64,000 nt of DNA from Euglena gracilis (GCA_039621445.1 CP154956.1:91731934-91795933), one strand, 5' to 3'. Positions 10,356 to 20,437 are shown, counted from the stretch's first letter. Numbers and translations: made by a program. The notes: generated by a model not told the origin, from the sequence alone.

Positions 10356-10515
10356 ACTCCCCCCCCTTATTTGACCACCCCCCCTTAATTGAGCATTTGG
10401 GTCCGGGGAGGAAATATTTTTAGGCGCCGAAGGCGCCAAAAATTTTTTTGCCCTCTCACAAAGCCAAACTTTCGACCCCCCCCCTTATTTGACCCCCCCC
10501 TTATTTGAGCGTTTG
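10356..10515. repeat. Oligo-C/TTATTTGA cluster with GGCGCC hairpin
   Basis: Four copies of a C-run followed by TTATTTGA or TTAATTGA (10356-10390 and 10476-10510). Between them, 10419-10445 is a hairpin TTTTTAGGCGCC-GAA-GGCGCCAAAAA. It resembles the termini listed at 11.07, 14.80 and 20.44 kb. Confidence 0.65.
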
Positions 10516-10878
10516 GGGGGTCCCTTAGCCTGTGGAGTGGTACCCCCCGGGAGCGTTTTGCCCCCCTGGCGACTACCGGGGACTGACAATTACCGCGGGT
10601 GGGTTGCCATATAAGGGGAGGGGTCACGTTAATTGACTTCAGTTTCAAGTGCTCAAAACACTTGGTCATTCTCAAAACTTCTTTCCAAATCCAACTTTGT
10701 CGTGAATTCTTTCCATTGAAATCAACTCTGTCTCAATCTCAATGTCCTGTGAATGATGAACCCAAATGAGCATCATTTACTCAAACGTGAACTAAATCCC
10801 CGTGGCTCCCATTCATCATCCAAATGATGAACAGTGAAATGTGCCAGCCGTAGGGGGTGTATGGGTCGCTGGCGGTAA

Positions 10879-10999
10879 GGCTGCTTCGAACATTCGAATA
10901 TTCGACGAATATTCGATCGAATGTTTCAAAATATTCGAATGTTCGAATGTTGTGAAATATACTGTCGAATATTCGTGCAATATTCGACCGGAAAATTTT
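10879..10999. repeat. TTCGAA/ATATTCGA palindromic repeat cluster
   Basis: Over ten overlapping ATTCGAA, AATATTCGA and TCGAATG words in 120 bp, many self-complementary, so the segment can fold in many registers. Function unknown. Confidence 0.8.
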
Positions 11000-11064
11000 T
11001 TTGATTCTATTGGTCTGATTTCCTTCATAGGTAATGTAAAAAGGTTCTCCCTGTATGTATTAAC

Positions 11065-11225
11065 GTGACCCCCCCCCCTATTTGTCACCCCCCCCCTAAT
11101 AGTCGCCCCCCCCCCCTTGGGGGGGCGACAATTAGGGGGGGGGGTTACCGATGGACCCATGGAAATGTGGGGTATTTGAGTAACCCCCCCCCTAATTGTC
11201 ACCCCCCCCCTAATAGTCGCCAGGG
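11065..11225. repeat. Inverted oligo-C termini, GTNAC-C(n)-TAATTGTC type
   Basis: Sequences such as GTGAC-C(10)-TATTTGTC, C(9)-TAATAGTCGCC and, inverted, GGCGACAATTA-G(10)-TTACC lie head to head. The arrangement looks like ends of small inverted-repeat transposons; related ends occur at 14799-14975 and 20438-20512. Confidence 0.6.
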
Positions 11226-11288
11226 GGGTCAAAACGCCCCCGAGGGGGCGCCATATAGGGGGGGGTCGCTGAGCTCTTATCCCTTTAT

Positions 11289-12024
11289 GGGTAAGAGCGA
11301 AGGGCAGCCCGAAACTACTGGGCCCCCCCGGGGGGGGAGGGCCCAGTACTTAATCCGGGGGGGTAGTCGGACCCCCCCCGCCTTAAAGAAGATGGACCCC
11401 CCGGGGGTAAAGAAGAGGGACCCCCCCCCCCCTCTTTCCCCTGCCCCGTTCCCTCCGTGCCGGGGGGTGTTCCCCTGTTTCCCCCCCGCCGCCCCTCCTC
11501 TCTCTCTCTCTCTCGCCGCGCCCTGTCTCTGTCCTGTCTTTTCTGTCGGTCCTTTCTCCGTCTGTCCGTCTGTCTCTGCCCCCCCCTCCTCCTCTCTCCG
11601 CCCTGTCTCTGTCTCTGTCCTTCCCGTCTGTCTTTTCTGTCTGTCTGTCTGTGTCTGCCCCCCCCCGATCGCCGCCCTGTTTTCGGTCTCCCCCCGCGCG
11701 CGCCGCGCCGCACGGCCCCGCGGTTTTGCCCCGGTTGGTGGGGGGGCTTACCCCCCCCCCCCGCGCGCGCCGCCGCAACCCAGCGCGACCGCCCCCCCCC
11801 CGAAAAAAAAGACGTGGTGCGCCCAACCACGGATTTCCCCACCCCCCCCACCGCGGCGCGCGAGCGCAAGACAGGGGAGAGGGTAAAAGAAGATGGACCG
11901 GGGGGGTTAAAGAAGATGGCCCTGAGGGGGTAAAAGAAGATGGACCTCCCTCCCCAGATTAAGTACTGGGCCCTCCACCCCCGGGGGGGGCCCAGTAGTT
12001 TCGGGCTGCCGAGCGAAGCTTACC
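11289..12024. mobile_element. Element H: about 0.74-kb TIR element with pyrimidine-rich core
   Basis: Left arm 11289-11358 and right arm 11953-12024 are reverse complements for about 65-70 bp: both read GGTAAG, CGAAGGGCAGCCCGAAACTA (right arm with small differences), a G/C run, then GGGCCCAGTACTTAATC. Inside, next to both arms, a motif AAGAAGATGGACC repeats, and 11400-11680 is a CT-rich tract (CCTGTCTCTGTC type). No transposase is present; a non-autonomous DNA transposon or foldback element fits. Target duplication not established. Confidence 0.7.
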
Positions 12025-12709
12025 ACCGTCGAAATCCCCCCCCTCGACCCCCCCCTCCCCCCCCCCCCGGGTCGGGGCCACCAGGAGAACCGACGGATTA
12101 TCACCATGATCCCGGCCCGGTTCCCGGATTTTTTTTTTTCAGTCACGAGCGACTGGATTCCTAGTTTCCGAATCACCTGGGTTTGACCCCCAACTCCCCG
12201 CCAGGCCCGAGTTATTCACGCGCGAAGGGGTCCAAACTCGGTAGGATTTACCCGCCCCCCCTGGATGAGCCCCCCCCCTTTGGACTGCCAAAAAATGTCA
12301 ATTTTCAAAATATCTCCAAAATGAAGCCAAATCAAGGGAAATGTCCGGAGACCTAATTTGAATCCCTTGGAACGCCCCATCTACCCGTATTTTGATTTCC
12401 CCGCAACTCCCCGCCCAGCCCGAGATACGGCCGTTTTCGGCGCAGCTGGCCGTTTTGTACACTTTAACCTCTGTTCGACTTAGCCGTTTTCGGGGGGTGG
12501 GGGGTCAAAAAATCGATGTTTTCAAAATTTCTCGAAAATGATGCAAAATCAAAGGAAATGTCCGGAGATTGAATTGAAGCCCTTGGAACGCTCTATCTAC
12601 TGGGATTTTGGTTTCCCCGCAACTCTCCGCCCAGCCCGAGATACGGGCGTTTTTTTTTTGGCCAATTTGGCCATTTCAGGCCATTTTGTACACTTTTCCC
12701 TCTGTTCGA
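12025..12709. other. Spacer leading into satellite, no gene
   Basis: Two loosely related passages share GAGATACGGGCG/CCGTTTT, TTTTGTACACTTT and CCTCTGTTCGACTTGGCCGTTTT (about 12417-12490 and 12635-12722), so the ancestor of the satellite unit's flank is duplicated here. No coding signal. Confidence 0.5.
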
Positions 12710-13505
12710 CTTGGCCGTTTTCGGCCAAAAAAGTCGAAAAAAATCGAAAATTTTTTTTTGCCCGAAACGATGTTTTTTGTCCTCCCGGACCCAGAAAAAC
12801 TGTTTTTGAGCCGAAAACGAGCGTTTTTCGACCCGCCAGCGCCCCGTTTTGGGCCGCCGACTTTGGGTCAAAACCGGGTCGAAAAAGTCGAAAAAAATCG
12901 AAAAAAAATTTTTTGCCCGAAACGATGTTTTTTGGCCTCCCGGACCCAGAAAAACTGTTTTTGAGCCGAAAACGAGCGTTTTTCGACCCGCCAGCGCCCC
13001 GTTTTGGGCCGCCGACCCATTGACTTTGGGTCAAAACCGGGTCGAAAAAGTCGAAAAAAATCGAAAAAAATTTTTTTCCCCGAAACGATGTTTTTTGGCC
13101 TCCCGGACCCAGAAAAACTGTTTTTGAGCCGAAAACGAGCGTTTTTCGACCCGCCAGCGCCCCGTTTTGGGCCGCCGACCCATTGACTTTGGGTCAAAAC
13201 CGGGTCAAAAAAGTCGGAAAAAATCGAAAAAAAAATTTTGCCCGAAACGATGTTTTTTGGCCTCCCGGACCCAGAAAAACTGTTTTTGAGCCGAAAACGA
13301 GCGTTTTTCGACCCGCCGGCGCCCCGTTTTGGACCGCCGACCCATTGACTTCGGGTCAAAACCGGGTCGAAAAAGTCGAAAAAAATCGAAAAAAATTTTT
13401 TGCCCGAAACGATGTTTTTTGGCCTCCCGGACCCAGAAAAACTGTTTCGGAGCCGAAAACGAGCGTTTTTCGACCCGCCGGCGCCCCGTTTTGGACCGCC
13501 GACCC
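12710..13505. repeat. 163-bp satellite, about five tandem copies
   Basis: The phrase TTTGGGTCAAAACCGGGTC recurs at 12862, 13025, 13188 and (TTCGGG variant) 13350, giving a period of 162-163 bp. Each unit runs through GAAAAAGTCGAAAAAAATCG, CCCGAAACGATGTTTTTTGG, CTCCCGGACCCAGAAAAACTG, GAGCCGAAAACGAGC and CCCCGTTTTGGGCCGCCGAC. All three frames translate, which is a repeat artefact. A 5'-deleted copy lies at 14376-14481 and an inverted diverged copy at 18545-18691. Confidence 0.95.
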
Positions 13506-13507
13506 AG

Positions 13508-14375
13508 TGATGGCCATCATGACCCCGGATGGCCATCATGACCCTGGATGCCCCGGATGGCCATCATGACCCCGGATGGCCATCATGACCCCGGATGGCC
13601 ATCATGACCCCGGATGGCCATCATGCCGGATGGCCATCATGACCCCGGATGGCCATCATGACCCCGGAAGGCCATCATGACCCCGGATGGCCATCATGAC
13701 CCCGGATGGCCATCATGGCCCCGGATGGCCATGATGGCCCCGGATGGCCATGATGGCCCCGGATGGCCATCATGACCCCGGATGGCCATCATGACCCCGG
13801 CTGGCCATCATGACCAATGATGGCCATGATGACCCCGGATGGCCATCATGACCCCGGATGGCCATCATGACCACTGATGGCCATCATGACCCCCGGATGG
13901 CCATCATGACCCCGGATGGCCATCATGACCCCGGATGGCCATCATGGCCCCGGATGGCCATCATGACCCATGATGGCCATCATGACCCCGGATGGCCATC
14001 ATGACCCCGGATGGCCATCATGACCCCGGACGGCCATCATGACCCCGGATGGCCATCATGACCGCGGATGGCCATCATGACCCCGGATGGCCATCCTGAC
14101 CAATGATGGCCATGATGACCCCGGATGGCCATCATGACCCCGGATGGCCATCATGACCAATGATGGCCATCATGACCCCGGACGGCCATCATGACCCCGG
14201 ATGGCCATCATGACCCCGGATGGCCATCATGGCCCCGGATGGCCATCATGACCCATGATGGCCATCATGACCCCGGATGGCCATCATGGCCCCGGATGGC
14301 CATCATGACCCATGATGGCCATCATGACCCCGGATGGCCATCATGACCCCGGACGGATGGCCATCATGACCCCGG
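13508..14375. repeat. 19-bp ATGGCCATCATGACCCCGG array
   Basis: About 45 units of a 19-bp repeat built on the palindromes ATGGCCAT and CATGATGGCCATCATG, with sporadic variants (CCAATG, GGCCCC). It sits directly between two segments of the 163-bp satellite, as if it expanded inside that array. Confidence 0.95.
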
Positions 14376-14481
14376 GTCAAAAAAGTCGAAAAAAATCCCA
14401 AAATTTTTTTTTGCTCGAAACGATGTTATTTTGGCCTCGCGGACACAGGAAAACTGCTTTGATCCGAAAACGAGCGTTTTT
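14376..14481. repeat. Truncated 163-bp satellite unit
   Basis: Matches the satellite from GGGTCAAAAAAGTCG through CGAAACGATG and CCGAAAACGAGCGTTTTTCGG, about 15 percent diverged from the main array. Confidence 0.8.
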
Positions 14482-14730
14482 CGGGCCGCCGGGCCGCCGG
14501 GCCGCCGGGCTGCCGGCCGGGCCGCCGGGCCGCCGGGCCGCCGGGCTGCCGGCCGGGCCGCCGGGCCGCCGGCCGCCTGGCCGCCGGCCGGGCCGCCGGG
14601 CCGCCGGGCCGCCGGCCGGGCTGCCGGGCCGCCGGCCGGGCCGCCGGGCCGCCGGGCCGCCGGGCCGCCGGCCGGACCGCCGGCCGGGCCGCCGGGCCGC
14701 CGGGCTGCCGGGCCGTCGGGCCGCTGGGTC
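14482..14730. repeat. GGGCCGCC 8-bp GC-only array
   Basis: About 30 units of GGGCCGCC with GGCTGCC and GGCCGGCC variants; over 90 percent G+C. Likely forms hairpins or cruciforms and is a likely assembly weak point. Confidence 0.95.
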
Positions 14731-14795
14731 GGGGTTAATGAAGGGGTGGGGGCGCGCTTATAAAGAGCTCAGCACTATTCAAAACCTGGTCACGT

Positions 14796-14975
14796 TACCC
14801 CCCCCCCCCTTATTGTCCCACCGACCTGCCCACGGGAGGCCCGACCGGACAATAAGGGGGGGGACAATAAGGGGGTACCAAAGGAATTTCATTGGTCGGG
14901 CCAAAAAATGCCCTGTCGGCCGGGGCCTAGGGACAGTAAGGGGGGGGGGACAATGAGGGGGGGGGGTGGTAGTCT
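14796..14975. repeat. Inverted oligo-C / TTATTGTCCC repeats
   Basis: GTTACC-C(n)-TTATTGTCCC on the left is answered by GGACAATAAGGGG, GACAATAAGGGGGTACC and two further copies on the right: the same termini type as 11065-11225. Confidence 0.65.
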
Positions 14976-15003
14976 TTTTCCCTTCAGACAACATGTGTCA
15001 GCG

Positions 15004-15112
15004 AGGGGCATAGCTCAGCGGTAGAGCACTCGACTTTGAAAAAACCAGTCACCCCCCCCGGGGGGGGTGGGACAGTGCTTAAGCAATCGTGGGTTTTATC
15101 CCCACTGTCCTT
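15004..15112 (+). tRNA. tRNA-Gln(UUG)-like gene with a C8/G8 hairpin insert
   Basis: Acceptor AGGGGCA (15004-15010) pairs with TGTCCTT (15106-15112) including two G-T pairs. D-stem GCTC/GAGC, T-stem GTGGG/CCCAC with a 7-base loop. The anticodon loop is C-T-TTG-A, giving UUG (Gln, CAA codons). After position 37, exactly where eukaryotic tRNA introns lie, about 38 bases are inserted containing GTCACCCCCCCC/GGGGGGGGTGGGAC. The 3' anticodon stem (TTAAG) pairs imperfectly with CTCGA and the T-loop is unusual, so it may be a pseudogene. The insert could be an intron or a tiny palindromic element. Confidence 0.6.
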
Positions 15113-15184
15113 CAAAAATGAATGATTTATTTATGGTTTGAAATGACATATGTTTCTATGTATGTTTTTAATTCAGAAAAACAT

Positions 15185-15255
15185 ATACACAGTGGGGATC
15201 GAACCCACGACCTCTGGCTTGTGAAGCGAGCGCTCCACCACTGAGCCACGTGTAT
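15185..15255 (-). tRNA. tRNA-Val(CAC)
   Basis: Minus strand: acceptor ATACACG/TGTGTAT (last pair G-T), D-stem GCTC/GAGC with AGTGGTG loop, anticodon stem CTCGC/GCCAG (one mismatch), loop T-T-CAC-A-A, variable AGGTC, T-stem GTGGG/CCCAC with loop TTCGATC. A- and B-box sequences are near consensus. TTTTT follows five bases downstream (plus-strand A-run at 15176-15180), a Pol III terminator. The 71-nt cloverleaf is complete; the mismatch and A-starting acceptor leave some doubt about function. Confidence 0.88.
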
Positions 15256-15605
15256 ACTGACTATTCGCTTCGCTTAGATAGCATGTGGGGCTCAGGAGGC
15301 AAGTTAAAAAAATGTTTTGTTTGAAAATAAAAACCTGAATTAATGTCAAATGTTTCCACCAAAATGTTTTATACCAGCGGTCTCCAAAAGCCGAACCACT
15401 CTCCTGTCGATATTTCTCTGGTTCGAGCATGCACACTATTCGAAAAAAGTGTTCACATCTTTAGTACAGATCGCGGAAGGAAGCCCGATTCCTAACTCCT
15501 CTCTGCCACCCTTCTTATGCTTATCCTTTAGCACAATGCCCAGTGGAAGACCGGCACATATTTTTTGGCTTTACTTCGTGAAACGTCAACTGTGTGATGG
15601 GTCCA

Positions 15606-15640
15606 CTCGTGCTACTTGATTGATTCATTGATTGATTGAT
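15606..15640. repeat. (TTGA)n microsatellite
   Basis: TTGATTGATTCATTGATTGATTGAT just before the eEF1A pseudogene. Confidence 0.85.
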
Positions 15641-15644
15641 ACGT

Positions 15645-16112
15645 ACTGTTATTGGAACTGCCTGTTGGTCGTGTTGAGACTGGTGCCTTGAAGCCTGGTG
15701 ATCAACAACTTGAACACTGAAGTCCAGTCTGTGGAGATGCGAGGCTCTGAGCGAGGCTGTCCCTGGCGGCAACCTTGGCTTCAGCGTGAAGAACGTGAAG
15801 AACGTGTCTGTCAAGGATATTCGCCGTGGTTATGTGGCCTCGAACGCCAAGAACGATCCCGCCAAGGTGACTGCTGACTTCACTGCCCAGGTAAGCCTCT
15901 CTTCAATGTTTTTCTGTCTGGCTTCATTGCTTTTTGTCTGGCTTCAAAAATGTTTCTGGTTGGTGCCATTCTGTGCCACAGATGGACAAATCGTTTTGTT
16001 CCTTTCCACATACACATTTCCTCAGGTCATCATTCTGAACCACACTCATCAGATTGGCCTCGGTGCTGGACTGCCACATTGCCTGCAAGTTCACCACCAT
16101 CCAGACGAAGAA
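15645..16112 (+). pseudogene. eEF1A (translation elongation factor 1-alpha) gene fragment
   Basis: Plus-strand pieces match domain 2 to 3 of eEF1A in order but in shifting frames: [63 protein letters not shown], then [17 protein letters not shown]. Deletions of one to nine bases break the frame (for example in the HHEAL and CHTAHIAC regions), and KNV is duplicated. A GT-AG intron at 15891-16025 (GTAAGC ... TTTCCTCAG) falls after DFTAQ, so this is a genomic, not reverse-transcribed, copy. eEF1A delivers aminoacyl-tRNA to the ribosome. Nothing upstream or downstream of this segment continues the gene. Confidence 0.9.
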
Positions 16113-16707
16113 TGACTTGGGCCATGCGTGGGGAACTCAGGATTTGCCGAGCTAATTCCCAGAGATGTTTTTGCCATCCTTGACAACTCTGATTCCTCCT
16201 GGGGTGTGTTGCCCCCTCCCCAGTTGCGTGGTTCAGGGGCAGGGGCTTATGTTCGTTGTGGACAGACGGGGGGGGGGTCGGTTCAGCCGAGACCCCCCGC
16301 CCGGAGTTTACGGCGCGGAAAACTTTTTGAAATGTTTGCGGCATGTTTCGCATTTTTTTTGCTACAGTTGAAGCAGGGCCTGAAAAGAATCAAGGTCGCC
16401 AAAGGTTTTTTTTGGAATTTCACAGGCAAGTAACAAAAATGGCAGTTTTAGAGGGAACTCGACTCTCACGACGACGGGCACGCCAAAAAATCACCGGTCG
16501 AGAAAAGACTGTTCGACCTGGGCCGACAGTCGGGATTTCATCGGACGAAAATTTGCTTTTCGGCATTCATGCCAGTCGAGATTCCAAAGGGGGAGGTATT
16601 GGTCCCTGCAGAAGTGATATCCCCGGGAAGGAGTGCAAAAAATTCAGCCAGGGAGCCCCCTGAACACGTTTCAGGCTGAAATCTGGGCTCAGCCACAATT
16701 TTTTTAA
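16113..16707. other. Spacer between eEF1A remnant and transposon G
   Basis: No gene recognised. CTGAACACGTTT at 16663-16674 is the reverse of G's terminal motif, so the left flank of G holds an inverted fragment of the same family. Confidence 0.4.
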
Positions 16708-18014
16708 AAACGTGTTCAGAGCCCGCCAAATGCCTGCCCTGAAATTCGTGGTCATGATTCACGCAAGGGGTCAAAAACGCGAATTTGTGAAATTCGGACG
16801 CAAAAAACGGCGCCCTCATTGAAAACGTGCCTGAACACAGATGCTTTCATTGAAAACGTGTCATTGCCACAAATGCCCTCACTGAAAACATGCTTGAACA
16901 CAGATGCCTTCACTGAAAATGTGTCATTGCCACAAATGCCCTCACTGAAAACGTGTCACCCCCCCTTTTTTTCGTTTTTTCCTTTTTCCCGCAGCCCTGC
17001 CAATATGGCCAAACGCACGGCAAACTTTGTGAATGGTCTTTTGCCACCACCCCCTAGGACGGAACTGTTCCTGGCTGCTCTCGCGGTATACCAGCAAGAT
17101 GCCAAGAAGCCGAAGGTTGACCCCCTTCATGGCACCTGGCTGGCATAGGGCAACACAAAGAAAAAGTCCGGCTCCGTAGGTGCAGAGCTTGCTGCTGTTG
17201 CCAACTGTTTGGAGTTCGCCAAACTGTGTCAACATCGGCAAGCCTCTTATCCTGAGCTGGATGCTTTCTTTGTTGTCCCTCACCCAACCCTCGGCCGCCT
17301 GCCCGCCGTCAGTCACCCTGAAAACCGAGGAGGACGACGGTGCAGCTACGGCGCGGAACGTTGCAACGTGGTCAACTTGTGCCAAATTTTTGCGCCCCAT
17401 CAAGTGACGAACACTCGGTCGAAGATCAGGACCTGACCAGTGTTCCCTCTGTCTTTCCCACCGCCGAGCAACGTTCTCAGCTCTGTCTCCTCCCCTGACC
17501 AACCCCCTGTGCCTCGTGCTGTGTCCCGACTGCCTACAAAACAGGAGAAATGTGGTTTTTGTGGTGTTGCCATTCCCAAAAATCCAAATTGTGTGGAGCT
17601 GAACAAAGTTGTCTGTGACGCCTGCGGTTTGGCATATCATTTTCATTGCCAAGATTTGCGGCGGCCAAAGTATGGCTCTTTTTTGTGTAAAGCCTGTCGT
17701 GTGCCGTGATTTTCGCCCCTTCCCTGTTGTTGTGCCAAGGCAACCTAGCCTTCTTGTTGTCGTCTTCTTCGTGTTGTAGAGTGCCCCCGACCCGCCTCAC
17801 ACGTTGAGGACCACCCGGCCTCTCAACCGCACGCCGATTTTTCCTGATAGCGATTTTTGTTTCCTGCTGGGGGTTGCCACAGATGCCCTCACTGAAAACG
17901 TGCCTGAACACAGATGCCTTCACTGAAAACGTGTCATTGCCACAAATGCCTTCATTGAAAACGTGTTCATGACCACGAATTTAAGGGCAGGCATTTGGCG
18001 GGCTGAACACGTTT
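16708..18014 (+). mobile_element. Element G: TTAA-flanked TIR transposon carrying a PHD-finger gene
   Basis: TTAA at 16704-16707 and 18015-18018 directly flank inverted termini reading AAACGTGTTCAG. The TIRs continue for about 50 bp (GCCCGCCAAATGCC, then AAATTCGTGGTCATGA) with a two-base gap and one mismatch. Inside each end is a block of direct repeats (about 16818-16963 and 17879-17964) alternating ACTGAAAACGTG, CTGAACACAGATGCC and CATTGCCACAAATGCC. TTAA targets are used by piggyBac and Kolobok transposons, but there is no transposase here. The 1.3-kb element instead carries a PHD-finger ORF, so it looks like a non-autonomous element that captured a gene. A 16-bp TIR match at 19598-19613 shows other family fragments. 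Confidence 0.8.
17005..17709 (+). pseudogene. PHD-finger protein gene inside element G
   Basis: One frame from an ATG at 17005 to a TGA at 17707-17709, about 235 codons, interrupted by TAG (17146-17148) and TGA (17434-17436). A polypyrimidine tract and CAG (about 16975-16995) just before the ATG look like a 3' splice site. The C-terminal 50 residues form a PHD finger: CGFC, then CDAC, HFHC and CKAC, with the x4 spacing between the second Cys pair and His typical of the family. PHD fingers read histone tails, often H3K4 methylation. The N-terminal part (LLPPPPRTELFLAALAVYQQ) is unfamiliar. The stops may be real nonsense changes, or part of the middle section may be intron. Possibly a captured host gene, or an accessory gene of an autonomous relative. 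Confidence 0.6.
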
Positions 18015-18039
18015 TTAAACTGGTGTAATTTTCCGAATG

Positions 18040-18544
18040 GGTCGGTAAATATGGGGGGGCCTTTATCAGAGGGGGGTCGTTCTAAATGGGGGGGGTTTAA
18101 TGGAACACCGAAAAGACAAGCATTGCAAAATTTGTGCAATTTGTAAATTATAAATTACGCGAACTTACAGTTTTGCTATTTACAGGGTGTGTACCCCGAC
18201 CCCCCCCCCCCGCGACCCGGACATGGAGGGTTTCCGCATCCCAGGTTGAGCCCAAAAATGGCACCTTATTAGGATTTTGCACCAAAATCTGTAATTAAAA
18301 TTGTCAAAACTGATTGGATCTATTTTTGGGCCCAACATTTCCAAAAATAGGTGACATGTGACGTTGTGTGTGAGGTCACATTGGTCACTTGTGGCCTGTC
18401 AAAAATGCCACGTTCACCCCTGCGACCCCCCCCCCCGCGACCCCACCTGCGACCCGTATACCCCCACAGTTATTTTCAGTGATTTTACGGTAATTTCTGA
18501 AATGTTAACCCCCCCATACACCCCACCCATTTTATTGGTTTTTT
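18040..18544. other. Oligo-G/C spacer, no gene
   Basis: Several G or C runs joined to TAAA/TTTAT words (18046-18110, 18420-18515), resembling the oligo-C termini elsewhere. No coding signal. Confidence 0.4.
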
Positions 18545-18691
18545 CCCGACTTTTTTGACCCGTTTTTCACCCAAACTCCACAAGTTTTCGGGCCCAAAAT
18601 GGTGTGCGGTGGGGTCGATAAACACTCATTTTCGGCTCAAAAACAATTTTTCCAGGTCCGGGAGGCCAAAAAAAAAACTTCGGGCAAAAGA
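18545..18691. repeat. Inverted, diverged copy of the 163-bp satellite
   Basis: CTCATTTTCGGCTCAAAAAC, TTTTTCCAGGTCCGGGAGGCC and TTCGGGCAAAAG are the reverse complement of the satellite at 12710-13505. Confidence 0.8.
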
Positions 18692-20437
18692 AGTTTCCAC
18701 CCCCCTCCTTGGTGGCCGAGGGTCCTCATCAGATGTGCCAAACCTCAAACTCATACATATTCTGCCCAAATGCTAAAAAACGGGGTCAAAGATGGCTGTG
18801 AGATTTGGATTTGAGAGTGGGCGAAACAAAATTCCCCCAGACCCAAATGCTCAAATCAAACAATTGCCTTGGGAAGTTTCAGCCAAGAATTTATTTTTGG
18901 TGATGTTAACTCCATCCCAAATTGGGAAATAGCCCCCTCATTCAATCAAAAATGTACCTGAAGTTGGGTTCTTTTTGCAACCACTATGAGCTTAATGGAG
19001 CAGTTGTTGACAGGTGGAATCCTTATCGTGTGAATTGAAAGAGAATTTTGAACTCCACTACCTTGCAAGTGCCAATTTTCAGTGCCGTGGTGAGCGGTGG
19101 GTTTGCCGTTTTTTGTTGAAAAAAGTTTTTCGGAAGAAGCTGGAATTTCAAGCTGGTGACACACAAGCTGGGGGAAAGACCCCCTTTTTTTGAACACAAC
19201 GGCTTCGGCTGGACTCCATCCCAACTGCGAACGCAAAATTTTCTTACATCCAGGACTGCGCAAGCTTCATATCTAGACCGCTGGACGGCAGCCAATAGCC
19301 GGCAAGACGACCAGCCCTCTTATGTCTAACTTCCGACACCTGTTTTTAAAACTGATTTAAAACGATGTTTTACAAGACGGATAAAAGGCGAGGCCCGCAC
19401 TGCCAGTGCAATGAAGCATTTCATTTTCCGCAGGACGCAAACATTAATAGTGAATGAAAATCGAACTTTTCATGGTCCACAAAATTACTTACAAAAGCCG
19501 TGAAATTTCATGAAAAATACTTACGTGAAAGATTACGGCCTTTGCTACCGGTGAACTTCCTGACCTCGTCCCACTGCCTAACATCCATGGATTACAGATT
19601 TCAGGGCAGGCATCCGGAGGGGGGGGGACACAGATTTCATCCAACATGGTGTTTGAGGAATATGGCTACTGACGCACTGAGTAAGATTCACATATCGCAA
19701 AGCAAGACTTAAAGCAAAACTTTCAGATGCAATTACTGCGAGCCTTAAGGGTCCTCAATGAATGAGGCGGGTTGAGAGCACTCGGGGCATAGAGCGGGGT
19801 ACAGGAGGTGCTGCACACTGGGACGGAACGTTGCTCGGCAGTCAGGAAGAAAGAAGGGACAGCAGATTGCCATGCCCCCCCCCCGTGCTCTTCCACTCTT
19901 TGGGCGCCTTCTGAGCCCCATGGGAAGAGCTCGGGGGGGGGCAAAAGTGCACTACCATCGTACTCTTTCCGAGCCCGGGATGGGAAGAGTACAGGGGGGA
20001 ATAGTCGGTAGAGTGCTTATAAAATGGGATGTACAAAACAGGAACAATTTTCTGCAAGGGCTTTTTTTCGGTGCAAGGGCTGTTTTTCGGTGGTTTTGCC
20101 CATTTGCAAGGAAGAACCAAGGAAAGCATGGACCGGACCCAGACACGGGAGGCAGAGACCTTCATTCTTGCATCTTTGAGGAGAGCAAGATATCATTTGT
20201 GCTTTAATGCTGGTTCAACGTTTTGCGATTGCACAATTTTCCATGTGTGCCTCGGCAGACAAAAAGCAAAAAAGCAACAAGCACAACAGAAACAGAAGGA
20301 AATCGGCTGTCCAGTCCAAGTGCAAAAGAAAGCAAACTTTGTGCAGAAAAGCTCTGTTCCAGGGTGTCGCTCAGGCCAACTTGGAACTAAACTGCATGCG
20401 ATGGGGAGAAATGCATTTCTGAGAATCCCCGTGAAAA
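18692..20437. other. Unassigned region
   Basis: No gene I can defend. Minus-strand frames at 18946-19295 have ordinary composition but no domain. Minus-strand GTAAGT-like donors occur at about 19488-19493 and 19517-19522. A TIR fragment of family G lies at 19598-19613. Inverted GAGCTCGGGGGG / CTTTCCGAGCCCGGG words lie at 19930-19985. Confidence 0.3.

Noticed and set aside
12710-13505. Lys/Phe-rich proteins in both orientations
   Set aside because: They are the 163-bp satellite read in frame; the repeats explain the peptides.
13508-14375. CRISPR-like array
   Set aside because: 19-bp units are contiguous with no unique spacers, and the DNA is eukaryotic.
15173-15436. 87-codon minus protein
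   Set aside because: Its C-terminal part is the tRNA-Val gene read as protein.
16359-16440. Further eEF1A exon after a pyrimidine tract and CAG
   Set aside because: The text (LKQGLKRIKVAKG) does not match the expected eEF1A continuation.
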